Assembly (NCBI RefSeq): GCF_014204895.1
Contig: NZ_JACHMF010000001.1
Span: forward strand, 4,340,001-4,404,000
Direction: 5' to 3'
Length of the DNA stretch: 64,000 nucleotides
Source of the DNA: Paractinoplanes abujensis
GTDB lineage: Bacteria; Actinomycetota; Actinomycetes; Mycobacteriales; Micromonosporaceae
Part shown: positions 24,504 through 34,700 of the stretch, one piece after another
Numbering within the stretch: position 1 is the stretch's first letter
How the letters are laid out: each line of letters opens with the position of its first letter
Position numbers and translations under genes: made by a program
The notes under the pieces: model-generated
Seen by the model: only the letters and a program-made list of their open reading frames with translations
The model's database searches: none
What the model was told of the DNA's origin: nothing

Positions 24504-26012
24504 GTGGATAGGTGGCGGTTCGCTGCCTGGCAGGTGTACCTGGCCGTGTGTGCCGCCGCGGCGGTCGTCTACTACGTGTTCCCCGCCGAGGGTGTGCAGG
24601 CCGCCATCGTGGCCGGCGTCGGGATGTCGGCCGCCGTGGCGATCATGGTGGGCGTGCGGCGCCACCGGCCCGCCGTACGGTGGCCGTGGTATCTCATGGC
24701 GGCCGCGCGGGCCTGTTTCGCCCTGGCCGAGGTGGCGTACTGGATCCAGCACTTCACCACCGGCGGCGACGTCTTCCCCTCGTACGTGGATCTGCTCTAC
24801 CTGAGTTTCGCGGTGCTGCTGGCGATCTCGGTCGTCGGGCTGGTGCGGGCCCGCCGCCCCGGACGTGACCTGCCCGGCCTGCTCGACGCGCTGGTGCTGT
24901 CGACCGGCGCGGCGATGCTGGCCTGGGTGTTCCTGATCGTGCCGTACGTGCGGGCCGAGGACCTGAGCCCGATGGCCCGCGCCGTCTCGCTGGCCTACCC
25001 CATCTCCGACCTGCTCGTCCTGGCGGTGCTGTCCCGCCTGGTCACCGGCAAGGGCGACCGCCCGCCGGCCTTCCGGCTGCTCGTCGCGAGCATCGCCGCG
25101 CTGCTGTACGCCGACATCGGCTACGCACTGCTCGAACTGAGCATCGGCTACACCGCGGGCAACATCGTCGACCTGGGCTGGATCGCCATGCAGGCGCTGG
25201 GCGGGGCGGCCGCCCTGCACCCCTCGATGCCCACGCTGGCCCGGCGCAGCCCCGAGACCGCCGAGGGCCCGGCCCCCCGGCGCCGGGTGGCCGCCCTGGC
25301 CGTGGCCAGCCTGATGGCCCCGGCCGTGCTGGCCATCGAGTGGCTGCGCGGCATGCCGATCGACGTCCCGGTCATCGTGGCCGGCTGCACGGTCCTGTTC
25401 CTGCTGGTCATCGCGCGTCTCGACGGCCTGGTGCGGCTGCTGGCGGGCGCGCTGCGGGCCGTCGAGGAGCAGGCCACCACCGACCAGCTGACCGGCCTGG
25501 CCAACCGCCGCCGGTTCCACGACCGGTGGGCGTCGGCGCTGGGCCAATCGGTCGGCCCGACCGCGCTGCTCTACATCGACCTCGACGGTTTCAAGCCGGT
25601 CAACGACACGTGCGGCCACGAGGCGGGCGACGCGGTGCTGGTCGCCGTGGCGGAGCGGGTCAACAGCATCGTCCGTACGGGAGATGTCGTGGCCCGGCTG
25701 GGCGGCGACGAGTTCGCGGTGATCCTGCCCTGGACCGACGACGAGACGGCCACGAAGGTGGCCGGCCGGATCGTGGCGGCGCTGTCCGAGCCGTTCGACA
25801 CCCCGGCCCGCCCCGTCTACATCGGCGCCAGCATCGGCGTGATCACCGCCCGCTCGGGCGCCAACCCCGAGACGGAGCTGCGCCGCGCCGACACGGCGAT
25901 GTACACGGCCAAGAACGCCGGCCGCAACCGCGTCCACCACGATGATCTATCGGCGGCGCACGACCGCCAGTCCGCCCCGGGCCGGGGCCACGGCGATGCC
26001 CCGGTTGTGTGA
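24504..26012 (+). CDS. Membrane diguanylate cyclase (GGDEF)
   Basis: A 502-residue protein with about nine membrane segments in residues 8-305 and a C-terminal GGDEF domain (TDQLTGLANRRRF, DLDGFKPVNDTCGHEAGD, RLGGDEFAVILPW, RTGD inhibitory site). No EAL domain is present, so it should only synthesise c-di-GMP. Its membrane part is of the same type as those at 3980 and 18582. The GTG start has AGGGGGT upstream. The last 22 codons overlap the 3' end of the convergent P450 gene by 66 bases, and the tail composition (GRGHGDAPVV) suggests the end was extended by loss of an earlier stop. Confidence 0.92.
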   Translation: MDRWRFAAWQVYLAVCAAAAVVYYVFPAEGVQAAIVAGVGMSAAVAIMVGVRRHRPAVRWPWYLMAAARACFALAEVAYWIQHFTTGGDVFPSYVDLLYLSFAVLLAISVVGLVRARRPGRDLPGLLDALVLSTGAAMLAWVFLIVPYVRAEDLSPMARAVSLAYPISDLLVLAVLSRLVTGKGDRPPAFRLLVASIAALLYADIGYALLELSIGYTAGNIVDLGWIAMQALGGAAALHPSMPTLARRSPETAEGPAPRRRVAALAVASLMAPAVLAIEWLRGMPIDVPVIVAGCTVLFLLVIARLDGLVRLLAGALRAVEEQATTDQLTGLANRRRFHDRWASALGQSVGPTALLYIDLDGFKPVNDTCGHEAGDAVLVAVAERVNSIVRTGDVVARLGGDEFAVILPWTDDETATKVAGRIVAALSEPFDTPARPVYIGASIGVITARSGANPETELRRADTAMYTAKNAGRNRVHHDDLSAAHDRQSAPGRGHGDAPVV

Positions 26013-27227
26013 GCGCTCGGGCGCGCCGGTGGCCGGTTCGAGCACGAAGTCGCGCAGGATCGTCCGCAGCACGACGCGCATCTCGAGCGACGCGAACGCG
26101 GCCCCGAGACAACGCCGCACACCCCCGCCGAACGGGATCCAGCCGTACGTGTCGGCGCGCGCCCCGGCGTACCGGTCCGGGTCGAAACGCTCCGGCTCGG
26201 GAAAGAGCGTCGCGTCGTCGTGCAGCAGGGCGATCGACGCGGTGACCACCGTGCCGCGGGGCAACGTCCAGCGGCCGATCCGCAGCGACTCCGCCCGCAC
26301 CTGACGCGAGGTCATCTCGATCACCGGGCGCACCCGCTGCACCTCGGTGATCGTCGCGTCGAACAGGTCGTCCCCGGCCCCGGCCAGCCTCGCCAGCACC
26401 TCCGGATGCCGCCGCAGCCGCTCCACCGCCCAGGCCAGCGTGGTCGCCGTGGTCTCGTGCCCCGCCGCGAGCAGGGTCAGCAGCTGATCGGCGATCTGAC
26501 CGCGGCTCATCGCCGACCCGTCGTCGTAGCGCGACTGCACCAGCATGGCCAGCACGTCGTCGCGCTCGGCCAGCCGCGGATCGGCCTGCGCCCGGTCCAC
26601 GAGCACGTCCACGATCTCGTCGTAACGCCGCCGGTGCCGCGCGAACCGGGCCCCCGGCCCCCGCCCGCCCAGATCGAGCCGCAGCGCCGGCACCACGGCC
26701 AGCACCGAACCCAGCTTGACCGCCTGGGGCAGCAGCACCCGCAACTCGTCGAGCTCGGCCCCGTCGGCCCCGAAGACCGCGCGCAGGATCACGTTCAAGG
26801 TGATCCGCATGGTCGACGGCATGACCGGGAACTCCCGCCCGATCGGCCACGAGGCTGTTTCCCGCCGCGTCTCCTCCTCGACGATCCCCTCGTACGCCCG
26901 CAGCCGGCGCCCGTGGAAGGGCGGCGTGAGCAGTTTGCGCTGCCGGCGATGCTCCTCCCCCGCGATCGCGAACATCGAGCCCGGCCCCAGCACCGAGCCC
27001 AGATTGGCGTCCGGGGTGTCGGCGAGCTCCGGCGCCGCCTGCAGCAGCTCCCGCACCTCCTGCGGGTCGGACAACATCACCGTCCGCCCCAGGTTCAACG
27101 ACTGCACGGTGAACGCCGAGCCGTACCGGTCCCGCAGCCGCCGCAACGTCCCGCGTCGCGACGCCGCGAACTGGAGCACCTGGACGAGGCGTGGACTGCT
27201 GGGCCCGTCCGGAAGAACCACGTCCAT
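25947..27227 (-). CDS. Cytochrome P450
   Basis: A 426-residue P450 monooxygenase with the I-helix oxygen-binding motif AGHETTATT, the K-helix ExxR (EVQR), the PERF-type FPEPERFDPDRY and the haem loop FGGGVRRCLG with its cysteine ligand. The early motif HRRQRKLLTPPFHGRRL is typical of CYP102/CYP110-like bacterial forms acting on fatty-acid-like or hydrophobic substrates; the substrate is not readable. No ferredoxin or reductase gene is adjacent. The start at 27227 is supported by TACGGT six bases upstream. Confidence 0.92.
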   Translation of the reverse strand: MDVVLPDGPSSPRLVQVLQFAASRRGTLRRLRDRYGSAFTVQSLNLGRTVMLSDPQEVRELLQAAPELADTPDANLGSVLGPGSMFAIAGEEHRRQRKLLTPPFHGRRLRAYEGIVEEETRRETASWPIGREFPVMPSTMRITLNVILRAVFGADGAELDELRVLLPQAVKLGSVLAVVPALRLDLGGRGPGARFARHRRRYDEIVDVLVDRAQADPRLAERDDVLAMLVQSRYDDGSAMSRGQIADQLLTLLAAGHETTATTLAWAVERLRRHPEVLARLAGAGDDLFDATITEVQRVRPVIEMTSRQVRAESLRIGRWTLPRGTVVTASIALLHDDATLFPEPERFDPDRYAGARADTYGWIPFGGGVRRCLGAAFASLEMRVVLRTILRDFVLEPATGAPERSHNRGIAVAPARGGLAVVRRR

Positions 27228-27233
27228 CGATCC

Positions 27234-27275
27234 ACCGTACGGTCCCGCCGCCCCGAAAGGAACGCTCGGTAACCT
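27234..27275. promoter_or_regulatory. Divergent leaderless promoter pair
   Basis: Minus strand: TACGGT (27234-27239), six bases from the P450 ATG. Plus strand: TAACCT (27270-27275), seven bases from the ATG at 27283. The two -10 boxes stand back to back in a 55-bp gap, and both predict leaderless transcripts. Confidence 0.5.
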
Positions 27276-27282
27276 GGCAACC

Positions 27283-27579
27283 ATGCGTATCCCCACGGCG
27301 GCGATCACCGCAGGCTCCCTCATCGGCGGCTGGCAACTGGCCCGGCGCACCGGCATCCGCCCCCTGGGCGGCGCGGTCCTGGCCGCGGGCGGCCTCGTCG
27401 CGGGCCGCGAATGGTCCCGCCGCACGACTCCCGCCGTCACGACGGCCCTGGTCGCCACCTACGTCGGGGCCTTCGGCCTGTCCCACCCCCTGGCCAAGAA
27501 GATCGGCTCCTGGCCCGCCGTGCTGGCCGTCTCGGCCGCTACCGCCGCCATCACCTACGCCACCGCCGACCGCCGCTGA
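27283..27579 (+). CDS. Small membrane protein of unknown function
   Basis: A 98-residue protein with three or four hydrophobic segments (AAITAGSLIGGWQLA, GGAVLAAGGLVAG, VTTALVATYVGAFGLS, AVLAVSAATAAITYA). It is not recognised. It starts at an ATG preceded by a -10 box at leaderless spacing and is convergent with the double-ATPase gene 102 bases downstream. Confidence 0.65.
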   Translation: MRIPTAAITAGSLIGGWQLARRTGIRPLGGAVLAAGGLVAGREWSRRTTPAVTTALVATYVGAFGLSHPLAKKIGSWPAVLAVSAATAAITYATADRR

Positions 27580-27681
27580 CCCGTCAGACGCGCATTGCGG
27601 GCGCTCCTCCCGTTGCGATGCCGGCCGGCCCGCAACGAGGAACAGACCGCTGCGGAGGAAAACCGGGCCCGCGGCGCGGGG

Positions 27682-30600
27682 TCACGTTGCCGGGCGCGTG
27701 GCGGCCGCCCGCTCCAGCACCTCCTCGGTGGTGAGAGGGCTGCGCGGGTGGTGGCTCAGGCACAGCGGCGCCGTCAGCTTGACGAACGGGCCACCCTCGA
27801 CTGTCGCGTAGAACTGGCCGGCCTTCAGGCGGGCGACGTCGGCGATGGTGCTGCCCTTGGCGCGGGCCATGTCCTGCGCCGCGGCGATCTGGGCGGGGCT
27901 GTTGAGCAGGCCGAAGAACTGGGTGGCAGCGTTGCCGGGGATGCGGTTGTGCAGACCCTTGGGGGCCTGGGTGGCGAAGATCAGGCCGAGGCCGTACTTG
28001 CGGGCCTGGGAGGCCAGGGCGAGGGTGCTCTGGGTGCAGGCGGTCATCGTGCCCGACGGGGCCAGCGTCTGCGCCTCGTCCATCACGAACAGGCCGCCCA
28101 GCGGGCGGTCGCCCGCCGGGTTGCGTTTGATCCAGGCGAACAGCGCGATCTGCAGCTGGTTGACGAAGTTCTGCCGCTGCTGGTCGTCGGGCAGGCCCAC
28201 GAAGCTGATCACGGAGACCCGCGCGCGGTGGCCGCCGGACGGGGTGAGCAGTTCCCCCGGGTCCATGGGTGCGCCGCGGCCGCCGAACATCGGGTCGTTG
28301 ACCATGGCCGCGGTGAGCAGCTGAGCCATGTTGCCGGCCAGCCGGGTCGCCTCGTCGAGCAGGCTGACCCCTTCGGGCAGGGCATTGAGCAGGCCGATGA
28401 AGCCGCGCAGGTCGCTGCCGCCGGACCGCGCGTAGCTCAGCATGGCCTCGCGCAGCACGGCCCGCCCCAGCACCGCCTTGTCCGTACGGCCGTCGACCCG
28501 GGCGTGCGGCGCGAGGGCGGCCACCGCGGAGTCGATGCCGGCCGCGAACGCGTCCGCGTCGTCCAGGATGTCGGCGAACTCGGGCAGCGGCTGAAAACTG
28601 ATCGGGCGTCCGCTGTCCCGGTTGGGCGTCCACACCACGACCTCGGTCGACCGCAGATAGTCCGCGGCGCGGGCGGCCTCCGCGTCGTCCCACGACTCCG
28701 GCCGGGTGGGCCAGGGGTCACCCAGCCGGGCCAGGTCGTTGTTGGGGTCGAGCACGATCGTCGACACCCCGCGCAGCGCGCACTCCTCGACGATCCGGCG
28801 GATCAGCACCGTCTTGCCCGAACCGGACCCGGCGAAGATCGCCGTGTGCCGCCGCATGGCCTCCAGGTCGATCGTGACCGGCGCGCCGCCGTCCATCGGG
28901 GTGCCGAGCGGCACGGCACCCCCGGCCGGGGCCGGGGCGTGGTCACGGGCCGGCGCCACGGCCGGCTTCGGGCTCGCCGGCGGCGGCACGGCCTGCTCCG
29001 CGGGCGGGGCCGGGGTGGGAACCGTCGCCAGGGCCTCCCGGAGGACCCTGATCTCGGCGGTCGGCCGCCGCGCGCGGAACCAAGGCAGGAGCCGTTCGGA
29101 GCCGTACTTGTCGATCAGGTCGGCCAGGGCCCGCAGCCGCTTGATGTCGTCGTCGGTGAAGGGCAGCACGATGCCGCCGGCCTCGGTGAAGTCCTTGACC
29201 ACCTCGCGGGTGCGGGCGCCCTGCGACCACGGCTGCGCGTCCAGGTTGCGCAGCAGGAACAGCCGCCGCTTGGTGATGCCCGCGGTCAGCCCGGCCGTGG
29301 TGACAGCGTTACGGATCCGGTTGAGCACGGCGATGTGGTGGGTCGCGCCCATGCCCCGGAACGCCCAGTGCTCCTCGTCCTCGGACTCCGCGTCCTGACC
29401 GTCGCCGGTCAGGCTCAACCGCAGCCGCGCGTGCAGGGCCGGTTTGCCCCCGGCGTGCGGGTCGATGCTGAACGCGTCGCCGGCCGCGCCGCGCTCCCCG
29501 ATCCACGCCGTGAGCCCGGCCGTGAGCAGCACCGGCACTTCGAGGTCCTCGGTGGCCTGATCATGCGCGGGCCGGGGGTCGGCCTGCTGCAGGAACTCGG
29601 CGTACTGCTCGTCGAACGGCGCGAGGTTCTCCGCCGCGGGCTCGGGCCCGAGCGCCGGCTCCACCACCCGCACGGGCGGCTCGGCCCGCGGATCCAGGGT
29701 CCGCATCTCGGTGACGGCATCGGCGCGCAAGCAGGCCCGCACGTGGGCGTCGATGACGCGCAGCAGTTCGCGGGGGGTGTATTGCGGCGCGTCCTCGAAG
29801 GCCGCGGGATGGACCGGCCAGGTCGGGTACGGCGGGGTGAAGCCGGCGTCCTCGAACGGCTGCGCGAACCGCTTCTCGATCAGCTCCCGGCCGATCTCCG
29901 CCGTCGGGATCCGGCGCAGCTGCACGGCTTCGCGGAACCTGTCCTGCACCGTGTCGGTCGCCTGGGTGGTGATCTCGGTCCAGGTGTGCGGCAGGCACGT
30001 CACGACGGACAGGGATCGCCGGGTCGTCTCGCGCAGCGACATGAGACCACCCGCGACCTGTTCCAGCAGCAACGCGTGCTGCCACTCGACCGCCCGGTCG
30101 CTCTGCGCGTTGGTCGCCTTGGTGGACTGGGCGACCAGCAGGTCGATCTGGTCGACGGCGATCACCGTGGGACCGGTGAGGGCGAGCAGGCGCGACACGT
30201 CCCGCACGACCTCCTGCGCCGACCGCTTGCCCCGTCGCATCCCCCAGGCGGCCCGCTGGCCCGGCTCCTCCTCGTCGTTGGAGCAGAGGAACTGATACCC
30301 CACGTCCTGGGCCGCGGGATCGCCCCCGGCGAACAGGACCAGGGCGCGCGCGGTGTCCTGGCTCTCCATCCCGATCTGGCGGTGATGCTTGCGGAGGAGG
30401 TCGACGAACGCGTCGAGCGCGGGCCGGGTCAGTTCGCTGTCGCCGGCGACGGCCCGGTGCACGCCGCGGGTCGCTCCGACGGTGGTGCCGAGCCGCCGCA
30501 GGAACGTCGTCAGTTGACTTTCGCCCGAGGCCGTGGGGCGGGCGAAGCCGTCCAGGATCGACAGCGCCGCACTGCGCCAGAACGCGCTCGTCTCGAGCAG

Positions 30601-30876
30601 GCTGATCAGGAAGAAGTAGCCGCCCGCGTCCTGCACCCGGGCGCGGACCGCACCCAGCAGATGCGTCTTGCCACTGCCACGCTGACCGAGGATCGCGACA
30701 CCGATCGGGCTGGACTCGCTGCTGCGCTCGGCCTCGTTCACCCCGTCGAGCACCATGTGCACCACGTTGTGGTGCAGCCCGTCCACGTGGAACGGGGCCG
30801 GGCGCCACACGTCGTCGGGTGTCGGGGCCCAGTTGAACCTCAGCCCGGCCAGCGCGCGCTGCTGATCGGAGTCCAT
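27682..30876 (-). CDS. Double P-loop ATPase: AAA/ORC-like module plus HerA/FtsK-like module
   Basis: A 1064-residue protein with two NTPase modules. The first has Walker A GQRGSGKT (64-71) and Walker B TVIAVDQIDLL (237-247), as in AAA/ORC/KAP-like ATPases. A middle region (about 350-610) carries a helical part and a segment around RRLFLLRNLDAQPWSQGARTR. A Pro/Ala linker at 618-660 leads to the second module: Walker A GSGSGKT (683-689), Walker B LFVMDEAQTL (929-938) and sensor FATQAPKG (967-974). This is the pattern of HerA/VirB4-type DNA-translocating ATPases. HerA-like ATPases with fused partners are frequent in bacterial defence and DNA-processing systems. It is coupled to the winged-helix gene upstream by a TGATG overlap. 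Confidence 0.88.
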   Translation of the reverse strand: MDSDQQRALAGLRFNWAPTPDDVWRPAPFHVDGLHHNVVHMVLDGVNEAERSSESSPIGVAILGQRGSGKTHLLGAVRARVQDAGGYFFLISLLETSAFWRSAALSILDGFARPTASGESQLTTFLRRLGTTVGATRGVHRAVAGDSELTRPALDAFVDLLRKHHRQIGMESQDTARALVLFAGGDPAAQDVGYQFLCSNDEEEPGQRAAWGMRRGKRSAQEVVRDVSRLLALTGPTVIAVDQIDLLVAQSTKATNAQSDRAVEWQHALLLEQVAGGLMSLRETTRRSLSVVTCLPHTWTEITTQATDTVQDRFREAVQLRRIPTAEIGRELIEKRFAQPFEDAGFTPPYPTWPVHPAAFEDAPQYTPRELLRVIDAHVRACLRADAVTEMRTLDPRAEPPVRVVEPALGPEPAAENLAPFDEQYAEFLQQADPRPAHDQATEDLEVPVLLTAGLTAWIGERGAAGDAFSIDPHAGGKPALHARLRLSLTGDGQDAESEDEEHWAFRGMGATHHIAVLNRIRNAVTTAGLTAGITKRRLFLLRNLDAQPWSQGARTREVVKDFTEAGGIVLPFTDDDIKRLRALADLIDKYGSERLLPWFRARRPTAEIRVLREALATVPTPAPPAEQAVPPPASPKPAVAPARDHAPAPAGGAVPLGTPMDGGAPVTIDLEAMRRHTAIFAGSGSGKTVLIRRIVEECALRGVSTIVLDPNNDLARLGDPWPTRPESWDDAEAARAADYLRSTEVVVWTPNRDSGRPISFQPLPEFADILDDADAFAAGIDSAVAALAPHARVDGRTDKAVLGRAVLREAMLSYARSGGSDLRGFIGLLNALPEGVSLLDEATRLAGNMAQLLTAAMVNDPMFGGRGAPMDPGELLTPSGGHRARVSVISFVGLPDDQQRQNFVNQLQIALFAWIKRNPAGDRPLGGLFVMDEAQTLAPSGTMTACTQSTLALASQARKYGLGLIFATQAPKGLHNRIPGNAATQFFGLLNSPAQIAAAQDMARAKGSTIADVARLKAGQFYATVEGGPFVKLTAPLCLSHHPRSPLTTEEVLERAAATRPAT

Positions 30877-31550
30877 CAGCGACCGACGGCGAGGAGGTGC
30901 ATGTCCTGGTTGCCGATGCGGACGGCCGCGGAACGCTGACCAGCCGTGAGCGTCTTCTGGTTCGACTCCGGGATCAGCGACACGTCGGGTTCGCGGTCGA
31001 GACGCAGCAGGGCGTGATCGACGGCCGGCTTGGACCCGTCACCCAGGGCGCGCCGGACGTCCTCGAGCGTGACCCAGGCGCCGGGTTCGGCGGCCAGGTC
31101 CGCGTAGGCCTTGCGGATGCGTGACTCCAGGTCGTCGCTGGGCGCGACCCGCTGGGCGCGCGGCGCCGGACCCGCGGTCTCGCCGGTCTGACCCGCGTAG
31201 GCGGAGAAGAACTCGGCCGCGGAGACGTTCTGCTTCTCGAAGTGCTGCCGCAGCACGTCGAGCAGCAGATAAAGCGTTCCGCCGAGCGAGCCGGCCAGCG
31301 CCGGAACCTCCGCCGACAATTCCTCGAGGGCCCGCCCCCAGCCCTTCTCGGTGAGTTCGAGGGTGAGGTAGGGCACCTCCGGTTTTTCCCTCAGCGTGAT
31401 CAATTTCCAGTCGACCAGCTGATCCCGGTAAGGCGCTTTCTTCAGATTGATCTTCGCGCGGGTCAGATACCGATTCTCCACCGGCCCCGCCTTGACCATC
31501 AAGGCCAGCAAGAGAGCTCGCTGCGCGTTGGTGAGTTCTCTTTCCGGCAT
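30876..31550 (-). CDS. Two-winged-helix protein, partner of the double ATPase
   Basis: A 224-residue basic-acidic protein. Residues 1-75 look like a winged helix (ELTNAQRALLLALMVKAGPV, LVDWKLITLREK, then strand YLTLELTEKGW). Residues 130-220 form a second winged-helix-like unit (ESRIRKAYADLAAEPGAWVT, PAVDHALLRLDREP, then NQKTLTAGQR). It may bind DNA or bridge the ATPase to a target. The start at 31550 has AGGAGG eight bases upstream. Its stop overlaps the ATPase start by one base, so the two are made together. The specific family is not recognised. Confidence 0.82.
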   Translation of the reverse strand: MPERELTNAQRALLLALMVKAGPVENRYLTRAKINLKKAPYRDQLVDWKLITLREKPEVPYLTLELTEKGWGRALEELSAEVPALAGSLGGTLYLLLDVLRQHFEKQNVSAAEFFSAYAGQTGETAGPAPRAQRVAPSDDLESRIRKAYADLAAEPGAWVTLEDVRRALGDGSKPAVDHALLRLDREPDVSLIPESNQKTLTAGQRSAAVRIGNQDMHLLAVGR

Positions 31551-31747
31551 GGCGCCGACCTCCTGAAACGCGCGACCGTGCCGCCCCGGCACGCTGCGGC
31601 CGGGGCTGGATACGGATCATGGGAACAGCCAGTTCGGCCCGATTGTGCCGACGGAGAACGGCCTGCGCAAGCCATCCGAAGAAGCCACCAAAATCCGACA
31701 AAGTGCAATGTTGATCTCCGTATTCGCAGCTCCTCGCGGTTAATGGA
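31551..31747. other. Divergent intergenic region of the ATPase/STAND locus
   Basis: 197 bases separate the winged-helix gene (minus) and the STAND gene (plus). It is more AT-rich than its surroundings, especially 31680-31747. No clear -35/-10 pair, operator palindrome or ribosome-binding site for the STAND gene could be identified; AGGAGG for the winged-helix gene is at 31559-31564. Confidence 0.4.
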
Positions 31748-34700
31748 ATGATCGATTCGGAGCGGTATTTTGATCAGCCGATCGGGCGTTGCGATCCGGC
31801 TAATCACCGTGCAGCATTGCCGCTGAGCGTGCCCGCCCTCGCGACCCGATGGGGGTTCGATGTCCATGCCGTCCGTCCGCGCGGCGCCGTGATTCCGATA
31901 GGTGCGAAGGTCGAGCCCTGGGCGGTGGCGCTGCATGCCACCGCTCACGACGAGACGCCGCTGGGCGCCGGCTTCGTGGTGGATCAGACGCTGGTGCTCT
32001 CCAGCGAGCGCGTGGCCTTCGCCGACGGTGAGCTCCGCGAGCTGTGGGTGGCCTTCCCGCTGGCCCAGCACGTCCCGCCCACCGTGCGGCGCCGGGTGCG
32101 GGCCTGCCGGTTCAACGGCCGCCCCGAGCACCGCCTGGACATCGTCCTGCTCGAACTCGAGGAGCCGGTGCCGGCCTCGGTCGCCCCGGCCCGGTTGAAG
32201 CTGCCCACGGCGCAGGGACTGATCGGCCGGCAGTGGCGGGCCTACGGTTTCCCGGCCGGCACCGGCGGTGGCCTACGGGCCGCGGGCACGATCGGTGACA
32301 GCGGCGGGTACGGCCTGATGCGGCTGACCACGCCGGCCGGCGACACCGGGGTGACGCGCGGCTTCGGCGGGGCGGCCCTCTGGTCCCCCGACTATCAGGC
32401 GGTGGTCGGGCTGGTCGTCGGCGCGGAGTCCGGGCAGGCCCTCATGCTGGCCTACGCCGACGAGCATCTGCCCGGCCTCAAACTGTCCACGCTCGACGAC
32501 TGGCGGCTCGAGGACGCCGACGAGCCCACGCTGGCCGCGTGGGGCTGGGCCCTGTCCGCCGACGGTGAGGCCGGCCGGCACTGGCTGCCGCGGGCCCGCG
32601 GGGTGGCCAGTGGGGCCGAGAAGGGTTCGCGGTTCCGGGGCCGCGCCGCCGCGCTCCGGCACCTGCGCCACTTCCTCGATCGGGCCGAGGCGGCGGGCCG
32701 GCCGCTGGTGGTGACGGGTTCCCCGGGCGTCGGCAAGTCGGCGGTGCTGGGCCGGATCGTGACGACCGCCGATCCCGGTGTGGTCGCCGCGCTGCCGCCG
32801 GAGGACACCGCCGAACGGGCCACGGCCGGGTCGGTGGCGTGCGCGGTGCACGCGAAGGGCAAGTCGGCGCTGGAGATCGCCGAGGAGATCGCCCGCGGGG
32901 CCGGGGTCCGGCTGCCCCAGGCCCCCGTCGACCTCGTGCCGGCGTTGCGAGCCCGCCTCGCGGCCCGTCCCCGCCGGTTCAACCTGGTGGTCGACGCCCT
33001 GGACGAGGTGGTCACCCCGGCCGACGCCCGCGCCCTGATCGAGGACGTGCTGGTGCCGCTGGCCCGCGACTGCGCCGAGCTGGGCGCGCAGGTGGTCGTG
33101 GGCACCCGCCGGGCCGACGACTCCGGCGACCTGCTGGGCGGGTTCGGCGCCGACGCCGAGCTGATCGATCTGGACGCCCCCGCGTTCTTCTCGGCCGAGG
33201 ACCTCGCTGGTTACGCGCAGGCCACCCTGCAGCTCGCGGGCGGGAGCACGTACGCCGATCCGGCCGTGGCCGAGCCCGTGGCCCGCCGGATCGCCGAGCT
33301 GGCCGGCCGCAACTTCCTGATCGCCGGCCTGGTGGCCCGGACCCGGGCGCTGCGCGACGTCGAGGCGGTCGAACCGGCCCGGGTCTCGTTCACGGCCACG
33401 GTCGGCGACGCCCTCAACGAGTTCGTGCACGACCTGCCCGCGGCGGGCGGCGCGCCGCCGATACTGGCGCTCACGGCCCTGGCGTACGCGGAAACGCCCG
33501 GCCTGCCCATGAGCCTGTGGCAACTGGCCGTACGGGCCCTGGGCGCGGAGGTGACGGCCGGCCAGCTGCACGACTTCGCGCGCTCGTCCGCGGCGAACTT
33601 CCTGGTCGAGAGCGGCGATCCGGACCGCCCGACGTACCGGCTCTTCCATCAGGCCCTCAACGACGCGCTGCTGGGCAGCCGGGAGGAGGCCGGTCGGCGC
33701 CACGACGACGAGCGGCGGCTGGTGACGGCCTGGCTCGGGCTGGGTCGCGCCGACGGGTGGGACGAGGCGCCGGAATATCTGCTGCGCTCACTGCCGGCGC
33801 ACGCGGCGCGGACCGGCCTGATCGACGACCTGCTGGCCGACGACGGCTACCTGCTCCACGCCCGCCTGGAACGCCTTCTCCCGTACGCCGAAGCCGCCCG
33901 CACCGACACCGGACGGGCCCGCAAACTGCTGCTGCAACGGGCCCCGGCGGCGGTCACGGCCGGTCCGGAGGAACGGGCCGCGCAGTTCTCGGTCGTGGAC
34001 CGGCTCGACGACCTCGGCGCCCAGGTCGGCACGTCCGGCGCCCGCTACCGCGCGTCCTGGGCCCACACCCCGCCGCGGCTCGAACGGACGGTGCTGGAAG
34101 GACATTCGCTGGCGGTGCACGACGTGTGCGCGATCGTCGTGGACGGGCGCAGCCTGCTCGCGTCGGGCGGCGAGGACGGCACGGTCCGGCTCTGGGATCC
34201 GATCACCAACCAGACCGTACGGTCGTTCGCCTGTCACGACGACTGCATCCGCGGTTTGAGCGCCGTCACCGCGGGCGGGGTCACGCTGCTCGCGACGGCG
34301 AGCCACGACGGCACCATCGGCGTCTGGGATCCGCGCTCGGGAACCCGCCGGCACACGCTGGTGGGGCACGACGACTGGGTCCGCAACCTCTGCTCCATCC
34401 CGATGCCCGCCGGCGACCTGCTCGTCTCGGCCGGGGACGACCGGAGCGTACGGATCTGGGACGTCGCCTCCGGGATGCCGGCGCGCACGTTGCGCGGGCA
34501 CACCGGGTGGGTCACCGCGGTGACCCATGTGCCGGTTCCCCGGTCGTACGGGGTCCTGGCCTCGACCGGTTTCGACGGGGACGTGCGGGTGTGGGATCCA
34601 CTCAGCGGCACCTGCCTGCGCGTGCTGAGCGGGCACGAGGGCTGGGTGACCACGCTCTATCCGGTCGTCACCGAGCGATGGACGCTGCTCGCCTCGGGCG

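Noticed and set aside
25947..27227. Secondary-metabolite cluster around the P450
   Set aside because: No synthase, tailoring set or resistance gene is adjacent; the P450 is isolated among signalling genes.
27595..30939. Very long plus-strand open frame opposite the double-ATPase gene
   Set aside because: Its product is Arg/Gly/His-rich with no domain pattern; it exists because the opposite strand has high third-position GC. The minus strand has two clear Walker sites.
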